Assembly: GCA_003023695.1 (NCBI GenBank)
Contig: PXYW01000001.1
Span: 67,060 to 131,059 of the forward strand
Direction: 5' to 3'
Origin: Sulfobacillus benefaciens
GTDB lineage: Bacteria; Bacillota; Sulfobacillia; Sulfobacillales; Sulfobacillaceae
DNA: 64,000 nt
Below, piece after piece: positions 44,768-54,211 of this stretch (within the stretch, counting starts at the first letter, position 1; the number at the start of each line of letters is the position of its first letter). The notes beneath the pieces are model-generated. The model was not told the DNA's origin and did no database searches. It saw only the letters and a program-made list of their open reading frames with translations. A program made the position numbers and the translations under genes.

Positions 44768-45955
44768 ATGACGCCTACTATTCTGTCCGTTTTAATGGTT
44801 TCTATTGTCGCGTTGATAGTACCATGGGTATTGTTGAGGATTGGCCCCGCCATACCGGTAATTGCCATGGAGATATTGGTTGGTATGATTTTTGGCCGTT
44901 CAGGGTTGGGATGGATAAAACCCTCCAGCACCGTCAATTTTCTTTCATTGTTTGGCTTGTCCTTTATTATGTTTCTTTATGGTTTGGAAACTAATGTTTC
45001 TTTGTGGTTTGTTTTCTCAAAATCCAGAGCGGTTCTGAGCAACCCCGTACCGATTGCGGTTCTTTGGTTAAGTATTGGGTTTTTGGAGGGATTCGGCTTG
45101 CATTGGGCGCGCCTTATCTCCGATCCTGTAGCAATAAGCCTTTTGCTCTCTTCCAGCGCCCCCACCGTTCTTTTGCCCACGCTTAAAGAACGCAACTTGG
45201 TTGGTTCCAGTTTCGGGCAATATCTTTTAACTCTGGGCATTTTAGTGGATTCTGCCACACTCATTGGTGTTACCGTGCTAATTGCATTTCACCATGGTGG
45301 CAAATCGGCAGGGTTATTGCTCTTATTGTTATTGCCGCTCCCACTACTTGCGGTCAAGCCTATTGCTGGCCACTTACATAAGCTTTGGTTGGGGAGTGGC
45401 TATGATTCGGTTACAAGTCAAATCGGAGTTCGCGGCTCATTGATGATAATCACCCTATTTATTGCATTTGCCGAGACTCTGGGCACCATTACCGTCCTGG
45501 GCGCTTTTCTCTCGGGCATCCTGGTATCTATGATTGCGGGCTCCAGGCGAGAGATGCTACAAGAAAAGCTGGATACAGTTGGATTTGGCTACTTTATTCC
45601 GTTTTTCTTCGTGAGTATTGGCGCAGGTTTAGATCTTCGACCCTATCTCATGTCTAAGGCACTCTGGACTTTAGTAGCGGTATTTATAACCGCCATCGCA
45701 GTTATTAGCTTGGGCCTCTCACGCGCTCTTCAATGCGGTTTTGCCCGCCAACAAGCGCGCGCCATGAGTCTATTGCTCGCCACCCGTTTATCTGTGACCG
45801 TGGCAGGCTCGTTAATTTTATTTCGTGCGGGCATGATCTCCAATCTGCAATATTTGTCCATGGTACTGACATCGGTGCTGTCCGCCTTGATTTTTCCTCC
45901 CTGGTTTCACCGTTTGATAGCGTCAGAAATGGCTTTGCCATCAAAGATTCAGTGA
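44768..45955 (+). CDS. CPA2-type cation/proton antiporter
   Basis: 395-aa membrane protein with about 11-12 helices, Na+/H+ or K+/H+ exchanger family (KefB/NapA-like), without a regulatory TrkA-N domain. LVGMIFGRSGLGW near residue 40, SSAPTVLLPTLKE near 135, and FIPFFFVSIGAGLDLR near 280 are typical. A clear ND/DD ion-binding pair is hard to place by eye. It would serve cytoplasmic pH or salt balance. It stands alone between the catabolic module and a relic region and shows no link to the catabolic module. Confidence 0.82.
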   Translation: MTPTILSVLMVSIVALIVPWVLLRIGPAIPVIAMEILVGMIFGRSGLGWIKPSSTVNFLSLFGLSFIMFLYGLETNVSLWFVFSKSRAVLSNPVPIAVLWLSIGFLEGFGLHWARLISDPVAISLLLSSSAPTVLLPTLKERNLVGSSFGQYLLTLGILVDSATLIGVTVLIAFHHGGKSAGLLLLLLLPLPLLAVKPIAGHLHKLWLGSGYDSVTSQIGVRGSLMIITLFIAFAETLGTITVLGAFLSGILVSMIAGSRREMLQEKLDTVGFGYFIPFFFVSIGAGLDLRPYLMSKALWTLVAVFITAIAVISLGLSRALQCGFARQQARAMSLLLATRLSVTVAGSLILFRAGMISNLQYLSMVLTSVLSALIFPPWFHRLIASEMALPSKIQ

Positions 45956-46007
45956 CATAAGTAGAATATCTGACTATTTGCAATCTACGGTTGGACGGCC
46001 TTCTGCT

Positions 46008-46190
46008 TTATCTCGACGGAGTTGGCCTGTTTGGTGCAAAACCTGGTGGAGTGAGCCTTCGGAATAATCCTCTGTATTGTGCATAATACGGTTGGAATAC
46101 CGCCTGAGTTTGAGGGTCCTTGACGCACATTCTCTCGGCATCGACCACCCCGATCGACGCACTGGCAGCCGCGCAATGCCTCGGGCACCA
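46008..46190 (-). pseudogene. FGGY-family sugar kinase C-terminal fragment
   Basis: The minus-strand frame encodes VVDAERMCVKDPQTQAVFQPYYAQYRGLFRRLTPP, which matches the extreme C-terminus of xylulokinase-like FGGY kinases (pattern: P-D-P-x-x-x-A-x-Y-x-x-x-Y-x-x-Y-R-x-L-Y). Upstream (higher coordinates) the frame breaks and the ATP-binding part is gone, so it is a remnant. Confidence 0.45.
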
Positions 46191-46342
46191 CAAGTTGGGC
46201 CCAGCAATTGGTGCTACAGTGGTGCTCCCGGTTGTTCCTGACTTAGGATTGTTGGTAACCCGAGTGGGCCGAGATGGTTCACTAACGACTGGAGCCGCCG
46301 ATTAAATCGTTGGTTAGAGCATCGCCTTTGTCGCAAAACTAA

Positions 46343-46386
46343 CGGGGGCTTAAGCGCGCCAAGGGCACGGGTTCCCCCGCTTTTTG
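46343..46386 (+). terminator. Intrinsic terminator in the relic region
   Basis: CGGGGG (46343-46348) pairs with CCCCCG (46374-46379), followed by CTTTTTG. The loop contains GCTTAAGC. No intact gene ends here, suggesting a lost gene or an unannotated transcript on the plus strand. Confidence 0.65.
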
Positions 46387-46883
46387 TAATGGTGACAGCT
46401 ACCGTTTGGGGGTATACTTTAGTAAACCTTTAGAAAAGTATCCGTTGCAACAATAAGGGCGTATCTTCGCGAAGCGCTGATGCGCTTTGGGGCAGAGCGG
46501 CGACAAGGATTCATGGGAAAAACCAAGGGCATTCTGGGCCAGCCGTTGAAAGTGACTTGAAGCCTCTTCAACGGATCTACCCATGTCTGTTTCCCCCTTA
46601 AATGGACAGGATGCATTAAAAGTAACTCGAGCCTTCGTTGAGCACCCATCAGGAGGGTGCCGTCTTGATGCTTGTTCTTGCGGGACGTTGACTAATACAT
46701 AGTAGAAGTCAAATCATTTAATTCATGTCGGAAGCCCCTTTGTGGCGAAATTGAATCCGAAGGAATTTGGGTCGGATTGTGGTTGGTGTCGCAGCAGCCT
46801 ACAAGGTCATGTTACGGACAACATTGGTAACCTTGCCAACCTGTTCGGCGTTGTCTTGAGCAAATAGACAAGGAGGCTTCTAC

Positions 46884-48737
46884 GTGAACAAAGCGGCGCT
46901 CTACATGGCATGCTTGGTTACGAGCCTGTCATATTTGACCGGATGCGGGTCTGTGGGGTCAATAGGGGAGCAGCACCATAGCCATAAAACTTCCGCTACT
47001 TCCCAAGTATCTCAAACCGCAAAGGCTCAAGCCAAACTCGTCACTATTCCTGGAACGCCGTTAACTTTGTCTACCATAGCGTTTCCCAATACAAATGATG
47101 GATGGGTCGGGGGAAATCGAATCATTTTAGCCACTGCCAATAGCGGACATACTTGGAAAGCTCAATATCGGGGCGGACAATACATTCAACAACTAGATTT
47201 CTTAAATTCACAACAGGGTTGGGCATTAGGAACTGACGAGCTTCTGGCGACAAGAAATGGTGGCCATCAATGGACTAAGGTTTCTGCTATCAATAATCCA
47301 AACCAAATGAACGCCATCGATTTCGTTAGCAGCAAGATAGGATATGGTTTACTGGGCAGGATCCAGTCTTCCGGGGCAATGGCGCTGATGGATACAACCA
47401 ATGGTGGGAAAACGTGGCAACGCGTGAGCTCTCATTTATATGCTAGCGCCATAACCTTCGCGAATTTCCTCCAAGGTTGGGCGGTAATGCCTGGGGCAAA
47501 TCACAACGAAGCGTTGGAATACACAGACAATGGTGGTGTCACTTGGAAACCACAACTTCAATTGGGAAACCCGGGTAACCCAATGAGCGCGGCCAAGCTC
47601 GTCGCGGTAAACTCCGAAAATGTCTGGGCATTGCTTTATGGCGGAGTGGGAATGTCGCAAGGCTCATATTCCCTATTTCACACGACCAATGGCGGTGCGA
47701 CGTGGAATGCCGTCATGTCCGTATCGACGGCGGACGGTCCTGGCCCAGGCAATCCCCAGCATGTGCCCCGAGGTCCTGGCAGTAGCCCCGGACCATTTTC
47801 TGTGGTAAATGGTCAAAGCGCCTATGAATTGGGAATCTGCGAGGCTTGCGCAATGGGAACGGCAACGCTCGGAAGTACCATTAACGGAGGAGTATGGTCC
47901 AATCAGGCGCAGGCTTTGGAGGGAGTAACGGGAAGCCTGATGGCTATGGCTTTTCCTAGTGTAAATGACGGCTGGATTGTTGGATCACCCCAATCGGGAG
48001 TTACCCAAATCTTAGCGACTACCAATGGTGGCCGATCGTGGTATCCACAGTTCCGATATACTATGCCCGGGCCAACCAATGGAGTATCCTTTGTCACCTC
48101 TCGATTAGGCTATGGTATCGGATCGGTGACTAATCAATACGTGGTGCAAAAAACTCAAAATGGGGGAGTCACTTGGAAAACAGTAGGAACCCTGCCAAGT
48201 CTTCCGAATCAAGACCCCTATACTAGCTTATCGTTTGTGAACCCCAATGTGGGATTTGCCTTATCGCCCGAAGGAGACTTGGAAAAAACCAAGAACGGAG
48301 GGCGTAGTTGGGTAACTCTACCCGTCGTATCCCTGCAGGAACCCTATATTGATTTGTATTTTGCGAATCCTAATTTAGGGTTTATTTATTCAAAATATGT
48401 AAATTTGACAACAACCGACGGAGGAATGCACTGGCATACGGATAACAGCGCTCTTGCAGCCCAATTGCCTCCGGGGACGGCAACCGACGAACCTCAAACC
48501 ATAGCCCAATGGGGTGCGAAGAATTTGTGGATTGTGACCGGGATCGGTCCTGATCCCAATGGCGATCTATGGCATACTGCCAATGGAGGCAAGACTTGGA
48601 CTCGATATGCCTGGAATGTCCCCGTCAGCGTCCAGTCTGCGACTTTCATCAATCCGCACGTTGGATATATCCTGGAGTATGGAGGCCAATTGTTCGAAAC
48701 CACCAACGGTGGGTTGACCTGGGTTCAAAAGCCTTAG
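46884..48737 (+). CDS. Lipoprotein with Asp-box/Ycf48-like beta-propeller repeats
   Basis: 617 aa. A lipoprotein signal peptide ends in YLTGC (Cys about residue 21). The rest contains about a dozen copies of a TTNGGxTW-type motif (for example ATRNGGHQW, DTTNGGKTW, HTTNGGATW, ATTNGGRSW, KTQNGGVTW, ETTNGGLTW) spaced 40-60 residues, the signature of BNR/Asp-box and Ycf48-type propellers. No catalytic residues are evident, so it is probably a binding or scaffold protein on the outer face of the membrane. A Ser/Thr/Gln-rich linker follows the lipidated cysteine. It stands alone, flanked by relics. Confidence 0.78.
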   Translation: MNKAALYMACLVTSLSYLTGCGSVGSIGEQHHSHKTSATSQVSQTAKAQAKLVTIPGTPLTLSTIAFPNTNDGWVGGNRIILATANSGHTWKAQYRGGQYIQQLDFLNSQQGWALGTDELLATRNGGHQWTKVSAINNPNQMNAIDFVSSKIGYGLLGRIQSSGAMALMDTTNGGKTWQRVSSHLYASAITFANFLQGWAVMPGANHNEALEYTDNGGVTWKPQLQLGNPGNPMSAAKLVAVNSENVWALLYGGVGMSQGSYSLFHTTNGGATWNAVMSVSTADGPGPGNPQHVPRGPGSSPGPFSVVNGQSAYELGICEACAMGTATLGSTINGGVWSNQAQALEGVTGSLMAMAFPSVNDGWIVGSPQSGVTQILATTNGGRSWYPQFRYTMPGPTNGVSFVTSRLGYGIGSVTNQYVVQKTQNGGVTWKTVGTLPSLPNQDPYTSLSFVNPNVGFALSPEGDLEKTKNGGRSWVTLPVVSLQEPYIDLYFANPNLGFIYSKYVNLTTTDGGMHWHTDNSALAAQLPPGTATDEPQTIAQWGAKNLWIVTGIGPDPNGDLWHTANGGKTWTRYAWNVPVSVQSATFINPHVGYILEYGGQLFETTNGGLTWVQKP

Positions 48738-49178
48738 GGGGCGCAATTAGACGCGGCCCGCGAATGAAAAAGCTCAATGCCACTCTTTTACAAGTTACTT
48801 TCGGGTTCCAATAATCGGGAAAATCTTTTTCATCGTCACTGCAGGCAGGGATACTCCATGCCAACTTAACACGCATTCTTCAACCACATCGTATCCGACG
48901 TCTATCCAGAAATTTAATACGCGATTGCTGTAACCCGTAACTACATCTAGTCGGATTGCGGTGTCAAGCTGATGGTGTCCATGCGTAGTTATCAACTACT
49001 AACAATAAAGAAGAGGATGGTGCCGACAATGTTTGGCGCGTGTTCATTTTGCCATGACCTTGACGAAATGCACGAATAAACTTTCGGAGCGCCCAGACAA
49101 TTCATGTCTATTAACTTAGCAGATAAGTATCGCAGTTAACTTTTCAGTTTAGCCTGCCCATCAGCGAGGAACAAAACC
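48738..49178. other. Intergenic region with a gene relic
   Basis: No intact gene; contains the GNAT fragment at 48795-48995 on the minus strand and nothing else I can support. Confidence 0.4.
48795..48995 (-). pseudogene. GNAT acetyltransferase C-terminal fragment
   Basis: 66 codons ending in AIRLDVVTGYSNRVLNFW, GYDVVEE and PAVTMKKIF. This is the end of a GNAT acetyltransferase: a variable-strand, N-x-x-A/V-L-x-F-W helix, G-Y/F-x-V strand and a final MKK. The acetyl-CoA-binding part is missing and there is no ribosome site, so it is a relic. Confidence 0.5.
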
Positions 49179-49207
49179 GAGACCGCCTCTAACTTGTAGG
49201 CGGTCTC
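49168..49207 (-). terminator. Terminator of the minus-strand MFS gene
   Basis: Perfect 9-bp stem GAGACCGCC (49179-49187) / GGCGGTCTC (49199-49207). Read on the minus strand it is followed by GGTTTTGTTCC. Confidence 0.75.
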
Positions 49208-49224
49208 ACGATGAGGAAATGGAT

Positions 49225-50460
49225 CTAGGGAGCTATAGCTTCTATAGGGGGAGCGGACGCGGCGGTTTTGCCTTGTGTTCCCTGCAATATGAAAAGGCAT
49301 AATGCAGATACAATTAGACCACCGATCATAAACAAAAATCCTCCGGTGAAGGAATGAGACACTGTCACGATAATCCCCACCACTATGGGTGCAAAGAATC
49401 CTCCGATCTGTCCCCCAAAGTTTACGAATCCGGTAAAGGTGCCCCTGAGACTATCGGGAATGAGATCCAAGGGAATCGCCCAAATGGGACCAAATCCACC
49501 AAACAAAAAGAACGCCGCTGCTGAAAGGCCAAACACGCTGCCCCCAACTGTACTGGCGTGGTAGGCGATGTAGAGGAAAATCCCCGACAGCAAATAGCTG
49601 ACTGCCACCAGAGTAGCCTTATGGTGGCTTAATCGGTTGCCTAACCAACCAATGATTACCAGGCCAAAGAAGCCAAGGACATACGGGACGGAGGCATCAA
49701 ACCCTAATTTGGCTAAATCGATGTGTCGGCTTAAGGCAAGATAGCTAGGCATCCAGCCCAAAAATCCCCAAAAAGCCACATTGAAAAACAAATATGCAAA
49801 GAAAATCAGCCAGATACCTGGTTGGGCTAATACCGCGGTCCAATTTGCGGGTTTTCCGGCTCGAGTGCGCACTTCCGTATGGACAACGCCCTCTTTGGGT
49901 TTCTGTGGAATCAAAAAGTATATTAGCAGAGCCATGATGATACCCGGCACCGTAAACCAAAGAAAAAGGCCTCGCCATCCAACGGCGCCCAGTAGCCAGA
50001 CGGATACCGGGGCAACGAAGGCTGGGCCGAGCGCAATGGCGGTCAGAAACAGTCCGTTTGCCGAAGAACGCTCTTTGGACGTGAAAAAGTCGCCAATGAG
50101 TTTAAACTGTGCGCCATTTTCCAACCCTTCACCAACACCAAAAAACACCCGGGTGGCCACTAGCATTGTGGCTCCAATGGCCAATCCTGTTAATCCTGTG
50201 AAAATAGACCACCACACTAAGGACACCACCAAGAGTGACCGGGACCCAAACCGATCGGCCAACCATCCTCCTGGAATTTGCAAGATGGCATATCCAAAGG
50301 TAAAAGCGGAAAGGACAACTCCAAATAAGGCTGGGCTCATATGCAGCGCCTTCATCATGGTCGGACCTGCTACCGAAATATTGATGCGATCTAGATATGC
50401 TACAAACATCATGAGCCATATCAAGATCAGCATGGACCATTTTTTGTTCGTGGTAACCAC
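49225..50460 (-). CDS. MFS anion:cation symporter (second importer)
   Basis: 411-aa, 12-helix ACS-family transporter. The start WSMLILIWLMMFVAYLDRINISVAGPTM is very close in pattern to phthalate/glucarate/hexuronate importers, and the loop IPQKPKEGVVHTEVR fits. It diverges from the IclR regulator with a 167-nt shared control region, a common arrangement for an importer and its regulator. The GTG start is directly next to GGGAAGGA, so the ribosome site is unusually close; the exact start is a little uncertain. Terminator at 49179-49207. Confidence 0.86.
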   Translation of the reverse strand: MVTTNKKWSMLILIWLMMFVAYLDRINISVAGPTMMKALHMSPALFGVVLSAFTFGYAILQIPGGWLADRFGSRSLLVVSLVWWSIFTGLTGLAIGATMLVATRVFFGVGEGLENGAQFKLIGDFFTSKERSSANGLFLTAIALGPAFVAPVSVWLLGAVGWRGLFLWFTVPGIIMALLIYFLIPQKPKEGVVHTEVRTRAGKPANWTAVLAQPGIWLIFFAYLFFNVAFWGFLGWMPSYLALSRHIDLAKLGFDASVPYVLGFFGLVIIGWLGNRLSHHKATLVAVSYLLSGIFLYIAYHASTVGGSVFGLSAAAFFLFGGFGPIWAIPLDLIPDSLRGTFTGFVNFGGQIGGFFAPIVVGIIVTVSHSFTGGFLFMIGGLIVSALCLFILQGTQGKTAASAPPIEAIAP

Positions 50461-50571
50461 TCCTTCCCAAAGTGAAACAGCTCCGTAAAAAGTCCACGAT
50501 GCGGAATAATTAGGTAATAATAATGGAGTTTGTTTCTATATTAGGTTATACTCTTACTTGTATGTCTGGTC

Positions 50572-50590
50572 AATCAAATCAGAATTGATT
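50572..50590. promoter_or_regulatory. Inverted repeat, possible IclR operator
   Basis: AATCAA (50572-50577), 7-nt spacer, TTGATT (50585-50590), located between the divergent MFS and IclR genes. Suitable as a shared operator, but unproved. Confidence 0.4.
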
Positions 50591-50627
50591 AGTAAATTGA
50601 AATCGACCGCCGAAGGAGTGAGGGCAG

Positions 50628-51425
50628 TTGAGTTTAGACAACACCGAGGGGCCGGTCCAGGTGGTTTTCCGGATAGGAAAAATATTGGACATTATTGCGT
50701 CTCAGGCTCCAGTCACTCTTAAACAGTTAACCATATTTGTTCAATTGCCAAAAACGACAGTATATCGCTTGACCAGAGCGTTGGAACAGGAACATATCGT
50801 CGCAAAGACGTCAAAGGGCTATGTACTGGGGCCACGATTGAATAGATGGCAGCCCCCTGAAGATTTATTTAGCCGTTTGCAAGTGATCGCCGATCCTTTG
50901 TTGAGTTCTATTGCCAGGCGTACTGGAGAAACTGCTAGTGTGTTTATCCGCACTAATGACGCGAGGCAATGCATTGCCGTGGCTCCTAGCCCTCAGGTAG
51001 TGCGTCATGTGCTGTCTGTCGGGGATGTTTTTCCTTTGGGAGTGGGAGCAGGCGGCAAACTGCTCATTAGTCATTTGATGCCCTCTGAACGTTCCCGAAT
51101 TCTCACGCGCACTTGTGCCCGATTTCCTGACGTCACGATCCCCTACGGTACCTTGGATGAAGAATTGGATGAAATTAAACTGCAGGGCTATGCGGTATCT
51201 TTGGAAGAACGCGAAGCGGGGTTGGCGTCAGTCTCGTATCTGTTGGCGACGTTACCCAGCACGTGTTTGACGGTGTCTGGGCCATCGATACGGTTTGATC
51301 CGGTCCACTTGGATCACATTCTGGTGATTTTGCGCGATGCAGCGGAACGACTCAATGCCGATTTGCGTGAGATACCTTTTCAGGAACTAGGCTTAACGCC
51401 GTATGTGCAATGGAACGGGTCTTAA
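50628..51425 (+). CDS. IclR-family regulator
   Basis: 265 aa. The N-terminal winged helix (RIGKILDIIASQAPVTLKQLTIFVQLPKTTVYRLTRALEQEHIV, about residues 15-60) is of the IclR type; residues about 80-250 form the GAF-like effector domain (ETASVFIRTNDARQCIAV, GVGAGGKLLISH, GYAVSLEEREAGLASVS). It should control the divergent MFS importer and the two enzymes downstream. TTG start after AAGGAG. Confidence 0.88.
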   Translation: MSLDNTEGPVQVVFRIGKILDIIASQAPVTLKQLTIFVQLPKTTVYRLTRALEQEHIVAKTSKGYVLGPRLNRWQPPEDLFSRLQVIADPLLSSIARRTGETASVFIRTNDARQCIAVAPSPQVVRHVLSVGDVFPLGVGAGGKLLISHLMPSERSRILTRTCARFPDVTIPYGTLDEELDEIKLQGYAVSLEEREAGLASVSYLLATLPSTCLTVSGPSIRFDPVHLDHILVILRDAAERLNADLREIPFQELGLTPYVQWNGS

Positions 51426-51610
51426 GGCGGGTAAAGACTGGTGGCAACTACCTTGGAAGACTGGCGGTCAGCACCAGAAATTTCTCTGTGATGGATTCCA
51501 AAAAATACAGGAGACATTGTGCTTTTTAGAAAAGTCCTCAATACTGCGGATATCATGCTACTATTCAATTCACATCTTGGGATATCATTTGGATTGGAAG
51601 GAGACCGAAT

Positions 51611-52564
51611 ATGGCACTGGCCGCTTGGATTGGGGCGGAAGAACTGGAACACCTCCTCTCTGATGAAGAGGTAAGACATCACTTGGCCATCAGTTTAGAA
51701 AAGCCATTGGCCGGAGAGCCTATCCGCGTCGTTCAACAAGACCCCGTCGGCCATCTCATTATGATGGCTGCCAGCTGGCAAGATATGAGCCTCTCTTTAG
51801 TGAAAATCCTTTACGAACGTCCTCTTAACAGGGAAAGCCATTCGTCGAAACCGGTTTTTAATGGCAGTGTAACCATTTATGACGCCGATGGAACATTCCA
51901 AGTGGCTATAGATGGTGCTGCCTTTACCGGCATGCGGACCGCTGCCATTGCTGCGTTATCCACGGAGTGGCTAGCTTTGCAGCGCGATCGGCTGGCGATC
52001 CTTGGGGCGGGTTTTGAAGCGTATTATCATGCCAAAGCATTGGCACTATTGCCAGGCGTGCACGAAATTTATCTTTGGAATCGGAGTGAGCCTAAAGCAC
52101 TAGCCTTGAAAGCACGACTTGAGAAGCTACCCCAATTTTCACGGATATTGGTAAAGGTGTGTCCTCGGGTTGAGGACGCCGTATGCAATGCCGATGTTAT
52201 TACCACTGTGACCGCTTCTCCCTCGCCAATTCTCACTGCCAGCATGGTGAAGCCAACAGTCTTAATAAATGCGATGGGTGCCTACCGACCGACAACCCGT
52301 GAAATTGACGGAGACATCGTCGAGCATGCCGCGCTATACGCCGACTATTTGCCGGCGTGTTTGGCAGAAGCTGGTGAGTACCTTATTCCGGCGGCCTCCG
52401 GACGCCTTGATTTGAAGAGGGTATTGCCGTTGTCTATGGCTCGTACATTGGGCCCTCAAGCGGGTATTACGGTAATGAAGAGTGTGGGTTCTGCGATTTT
52501 CGATTTGGCATGCGCGGACTGTTTTCCCCGTAGGGGGGAAAAGCCGACCGTCGCTATACCGTGA
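51611..52564 (+). CDS. Ornithine cyclodeaminase / mu-crystallin family protein
   Basis: 317-aa NAD(P)-dependent enzyme fold. The Rossmann motif LAILGAGFEAYYHAKAL is near residues 125-141, VFNGSVTIYDADGTFQVAIDGAAFTGMRTAAIAALS is the conserved substrate-side segment, and INAMGAYRPTTREID follows. Members act as ornithine cyclodeaminase, alanine dehydrogenase or ketimine/imine reductase, and the reaction cannot be fixed from sequence. The usual catalytic Asp/Lys positions seem partly changed (SWQDMSLSLVKILYERP holds the lysine). ATG after GGAAGGAG. Probably co-regulated with the IclR gene. Confidence 0.82.
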   Translation: MALAAWIGAEELEHLLSDEEVRHHLAISLEKPLAGEPIRVVQQDPVGHLIMMAASWQDMSLSLVKILYERPLNRESHSSKPVFNGSVTIYDADGTFQVAIDGAAFTGMRTAAIAALSTEWLALQRDRLAILGAGFEAYYHAKALALLPGVHEIYLWNRSEPKALALKARLEKLPQFSRILVKVCPRVEDAVCNADVITTVTASPSPILTASMVKPTVLINAMGAYRPTTREIDGDIVEHAALYADYLPACLAEAGEYLIPAASGRLDLKRVLPLSMARTLGPQAGITVMKSVGSAIFDLACADCFPRRGEKPTVAIP

Positions 52565-52624
52565 CCGATCGATGGGAAGATATTCACCAATCTTGGTATC
52601 AATGTGATTTGCGGGGTGGTGTCA

Positions 52625-53317
52625 ATGGTCTACAAAGCCGTGTTGTTTGATTTGTATGGAACGTTGGTGCCGCCATTCAGGATGCGTCAACATATCACCA
52701 CTATTGAGGAAATTGCCAAAATCTTAGACGTGGACTTTGATGATCTTCATGAGGGCTGGGTTAGAGATTTTCCGCGACGAATGCAGGGCGAATTTAGTTC
52801 GGTGGCCCAGAACTTGGAATGCATTGTGCAGAAATTGGGGAAATTTCCCAACCCAAATGTCTTGGCAGAAGCAGCAAATGTTTATCGACAATTTACCATC
52901 GAGGGATTGGCGCCAAAGTCAGGCGCAATAGAGTTTCTAAAGTGGTTGTCTTGGCATGAGATTCGTACGGGATTGGTGTCGAATTGTTCGCCGGATGTCG
53001 TAGAGGTATGGGAAACTAGTTCCTTGGCCCCCTATTTTGGGTATTGTGCTTTTAGCTGCCAGGAACGGATGATAAAACCCAACATAGCGATTTATCGCAC
53101 GGTCCTAAATGCGCTTGAGGTGGATCCATCCGAAACGCTGTATGTGGGCGACGGGAGTGATGAGGAGCTCACAGGGGCTTTGCAGTGTGGAATGCAAGCG
53201 GTGTTATTTCAGGAGGATTTATCAAACACGTATGATGCTCATCGCTCGGATGTTGAAACTTGGAAGGGAATCGTAGTCCGGTCTTTTGAAAATTTGTATG
53301 AAATTATCACGGGATGA
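52625..53317 (+). CDS. HAD-superfamily hydrolase, haloacid-dehalogenase type
   Basis: 230 aa. Motif I reads FDLYGTL (Asp9; the second acid of the usual DxDxT is Tyr11, the pattern seen in L-2-haloacid dehalogenases and some HAD phosphatases). SNCSPDVVE is motif II, KPN motif III and VGDGSDEEL motif IV. A helical cap (about residues 15-95) lies between. Could be a phosphatase or dehalogenase. ATG 52625 is chosen (open frame from 52604 ignored). It follows the cyclodeaminase-like gene by 60 nt, the likely last gene of the unit. Confidence 0.85.
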   Translation: MVYKAVLFDLYGTLVPPFRMRQHITTIEEIAKILDVDFDDLHEGWVRDFPRRMQGEFSSVAQNLECIVQKLGKFPNPNVLAEAANVYRQFTIEGLAPKSGAIEFLKWLSWHEIRTGLVSNCSPDVVEVWETSSLAPYFGYCAFSCQERMIKPNIAIYRTVLNALEVDPSETLYVGDGSDEELTGALQCGMQAVLFQEDLSNTYDAHRSDVETWKGIVVRSFENLYEIITG

Positions 53318-53320
53318 CGG

Positions 53321-54211
53321 CTAACGTAATGCGGATTGAGGCACATGGATTGCATGCTCATGATACCACCACACCTGGATGATGCCAGCGTGTTCGGTAT
53401 TAATGACGACCCAACCCGGGGCAAAGCCAATGGAAATTCCATTGGCAGCACTAAGACTCCAATACGGTTGAAAGATAACCTTGCTATTTTTGACAAAGGG
53501 GGCTTGATCCACCCCGCCGGAACAAGGGATATTGTCGTGAAGGAAGTTATGAGGGTTGATGCCGCCTGCATAGGAGAGATATTGATGAGGGGAGGCGGCC
53601 TCAATGGAGTAGATATCCGAAACACGTCCAATGGTTTCTTTGGGTTTTTGGATGAGGGTTTGCAACGCGAGAGATAAACTAGGTTTTGGGAGTGACGGAA
53701 ATGTAATGGTCAAGGAAACTGGTTCAGACGATTGCGGTATAGGCCATCCCATTCCCCGGATTAACCGAGCCTGGGCCTGGGTAAGTTTCGGTTCTTCGAC
53801 GACAACGATGTCTTGCTCCCTATCAACGATAAGTCTCATAGTAGTGCCGCCACGGTATGCGAACAGTCCGTTTATTTTCCAACCGTTTAACGATCCTTCA
53901 GGTACGGAAGATGGGTTATCGCCAAGCCAGATGGGCATGGTTGCGGGTTTCGTGGAGGCGATGCCTAGGTTGCCCGACAGCATAACGGTATCTACCGGTA
54001 GTTTGATCGAATCTGCGACCGCGATATCGCGTATAGCCCATGAAGGGATGCATCCGTCTGCCGTCACCGACCGACTCTTCGATGGTAATGCAGATATACC
54101 GGATGGTGTGCGGTAATGCCCTGAAGTTGGCAAGGCGGGTCCGGCAAGAGATCCACATCCACTTAAACTCGCAATTGTTATCCCGCTCAGAATTGCCATG
54201 AGATGTTTCAT
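53321..54211 (-). CDS. Putative lipoprotein, unknown function
   Basis: 296 aa. A signal peptide with lipobox SLSGC (Cys about residue 19) implies anchoring on the outer membrane face. The rest is not recognised; it is rich in Ser/Pro and beta-like segments and ends in WWYHEHAIHVPQSALR. ATG after AGAAGGGA at good spacing. Convergent with the HAD gene, separated by only 3 nt. Confidence 0.65.
   Translation of the reverse strand: MKHLMAILSGITIASLSGCGSLAGPALPTSGHYRTPSGISALPSKSRSVTADGCIPSWAIRDIAVADSIKLPVDTVMLSGNLGIASTKPATMPIWLGDNPSSVPEGSLNGWKINGLFAYRGGTTMRLIVDREQDIVVVEEPKLTQAQARLIRGMGWPIPQSSEPVSLTITFPSLPKPSLSLALQTLIQKPKETIGRVSDIYSIEAASPHQYLSYAGGINPHNFLHDNIPCSGGVDQAPFVKNSKVIFQPYWSLSAANGISIGFAPGWVVINTEHAGIIQVWWYHEHAIHVPQSALR

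Larger units (their letters stand above)
45956..46883. other. 928-nt relic region
   Basis: No intact gene. It contains the sugar-kinase fragment (46008-46190, minus strand), an intrinsic terminator at 46343-46386, and between 46390 and 46640 broken frames on both strands (RAYLREALMRFGAERRQGFMGKTKG on plus) that I cannot place. The next gene has AAGGAGGCT before its GTG. Confidence 0.4.
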
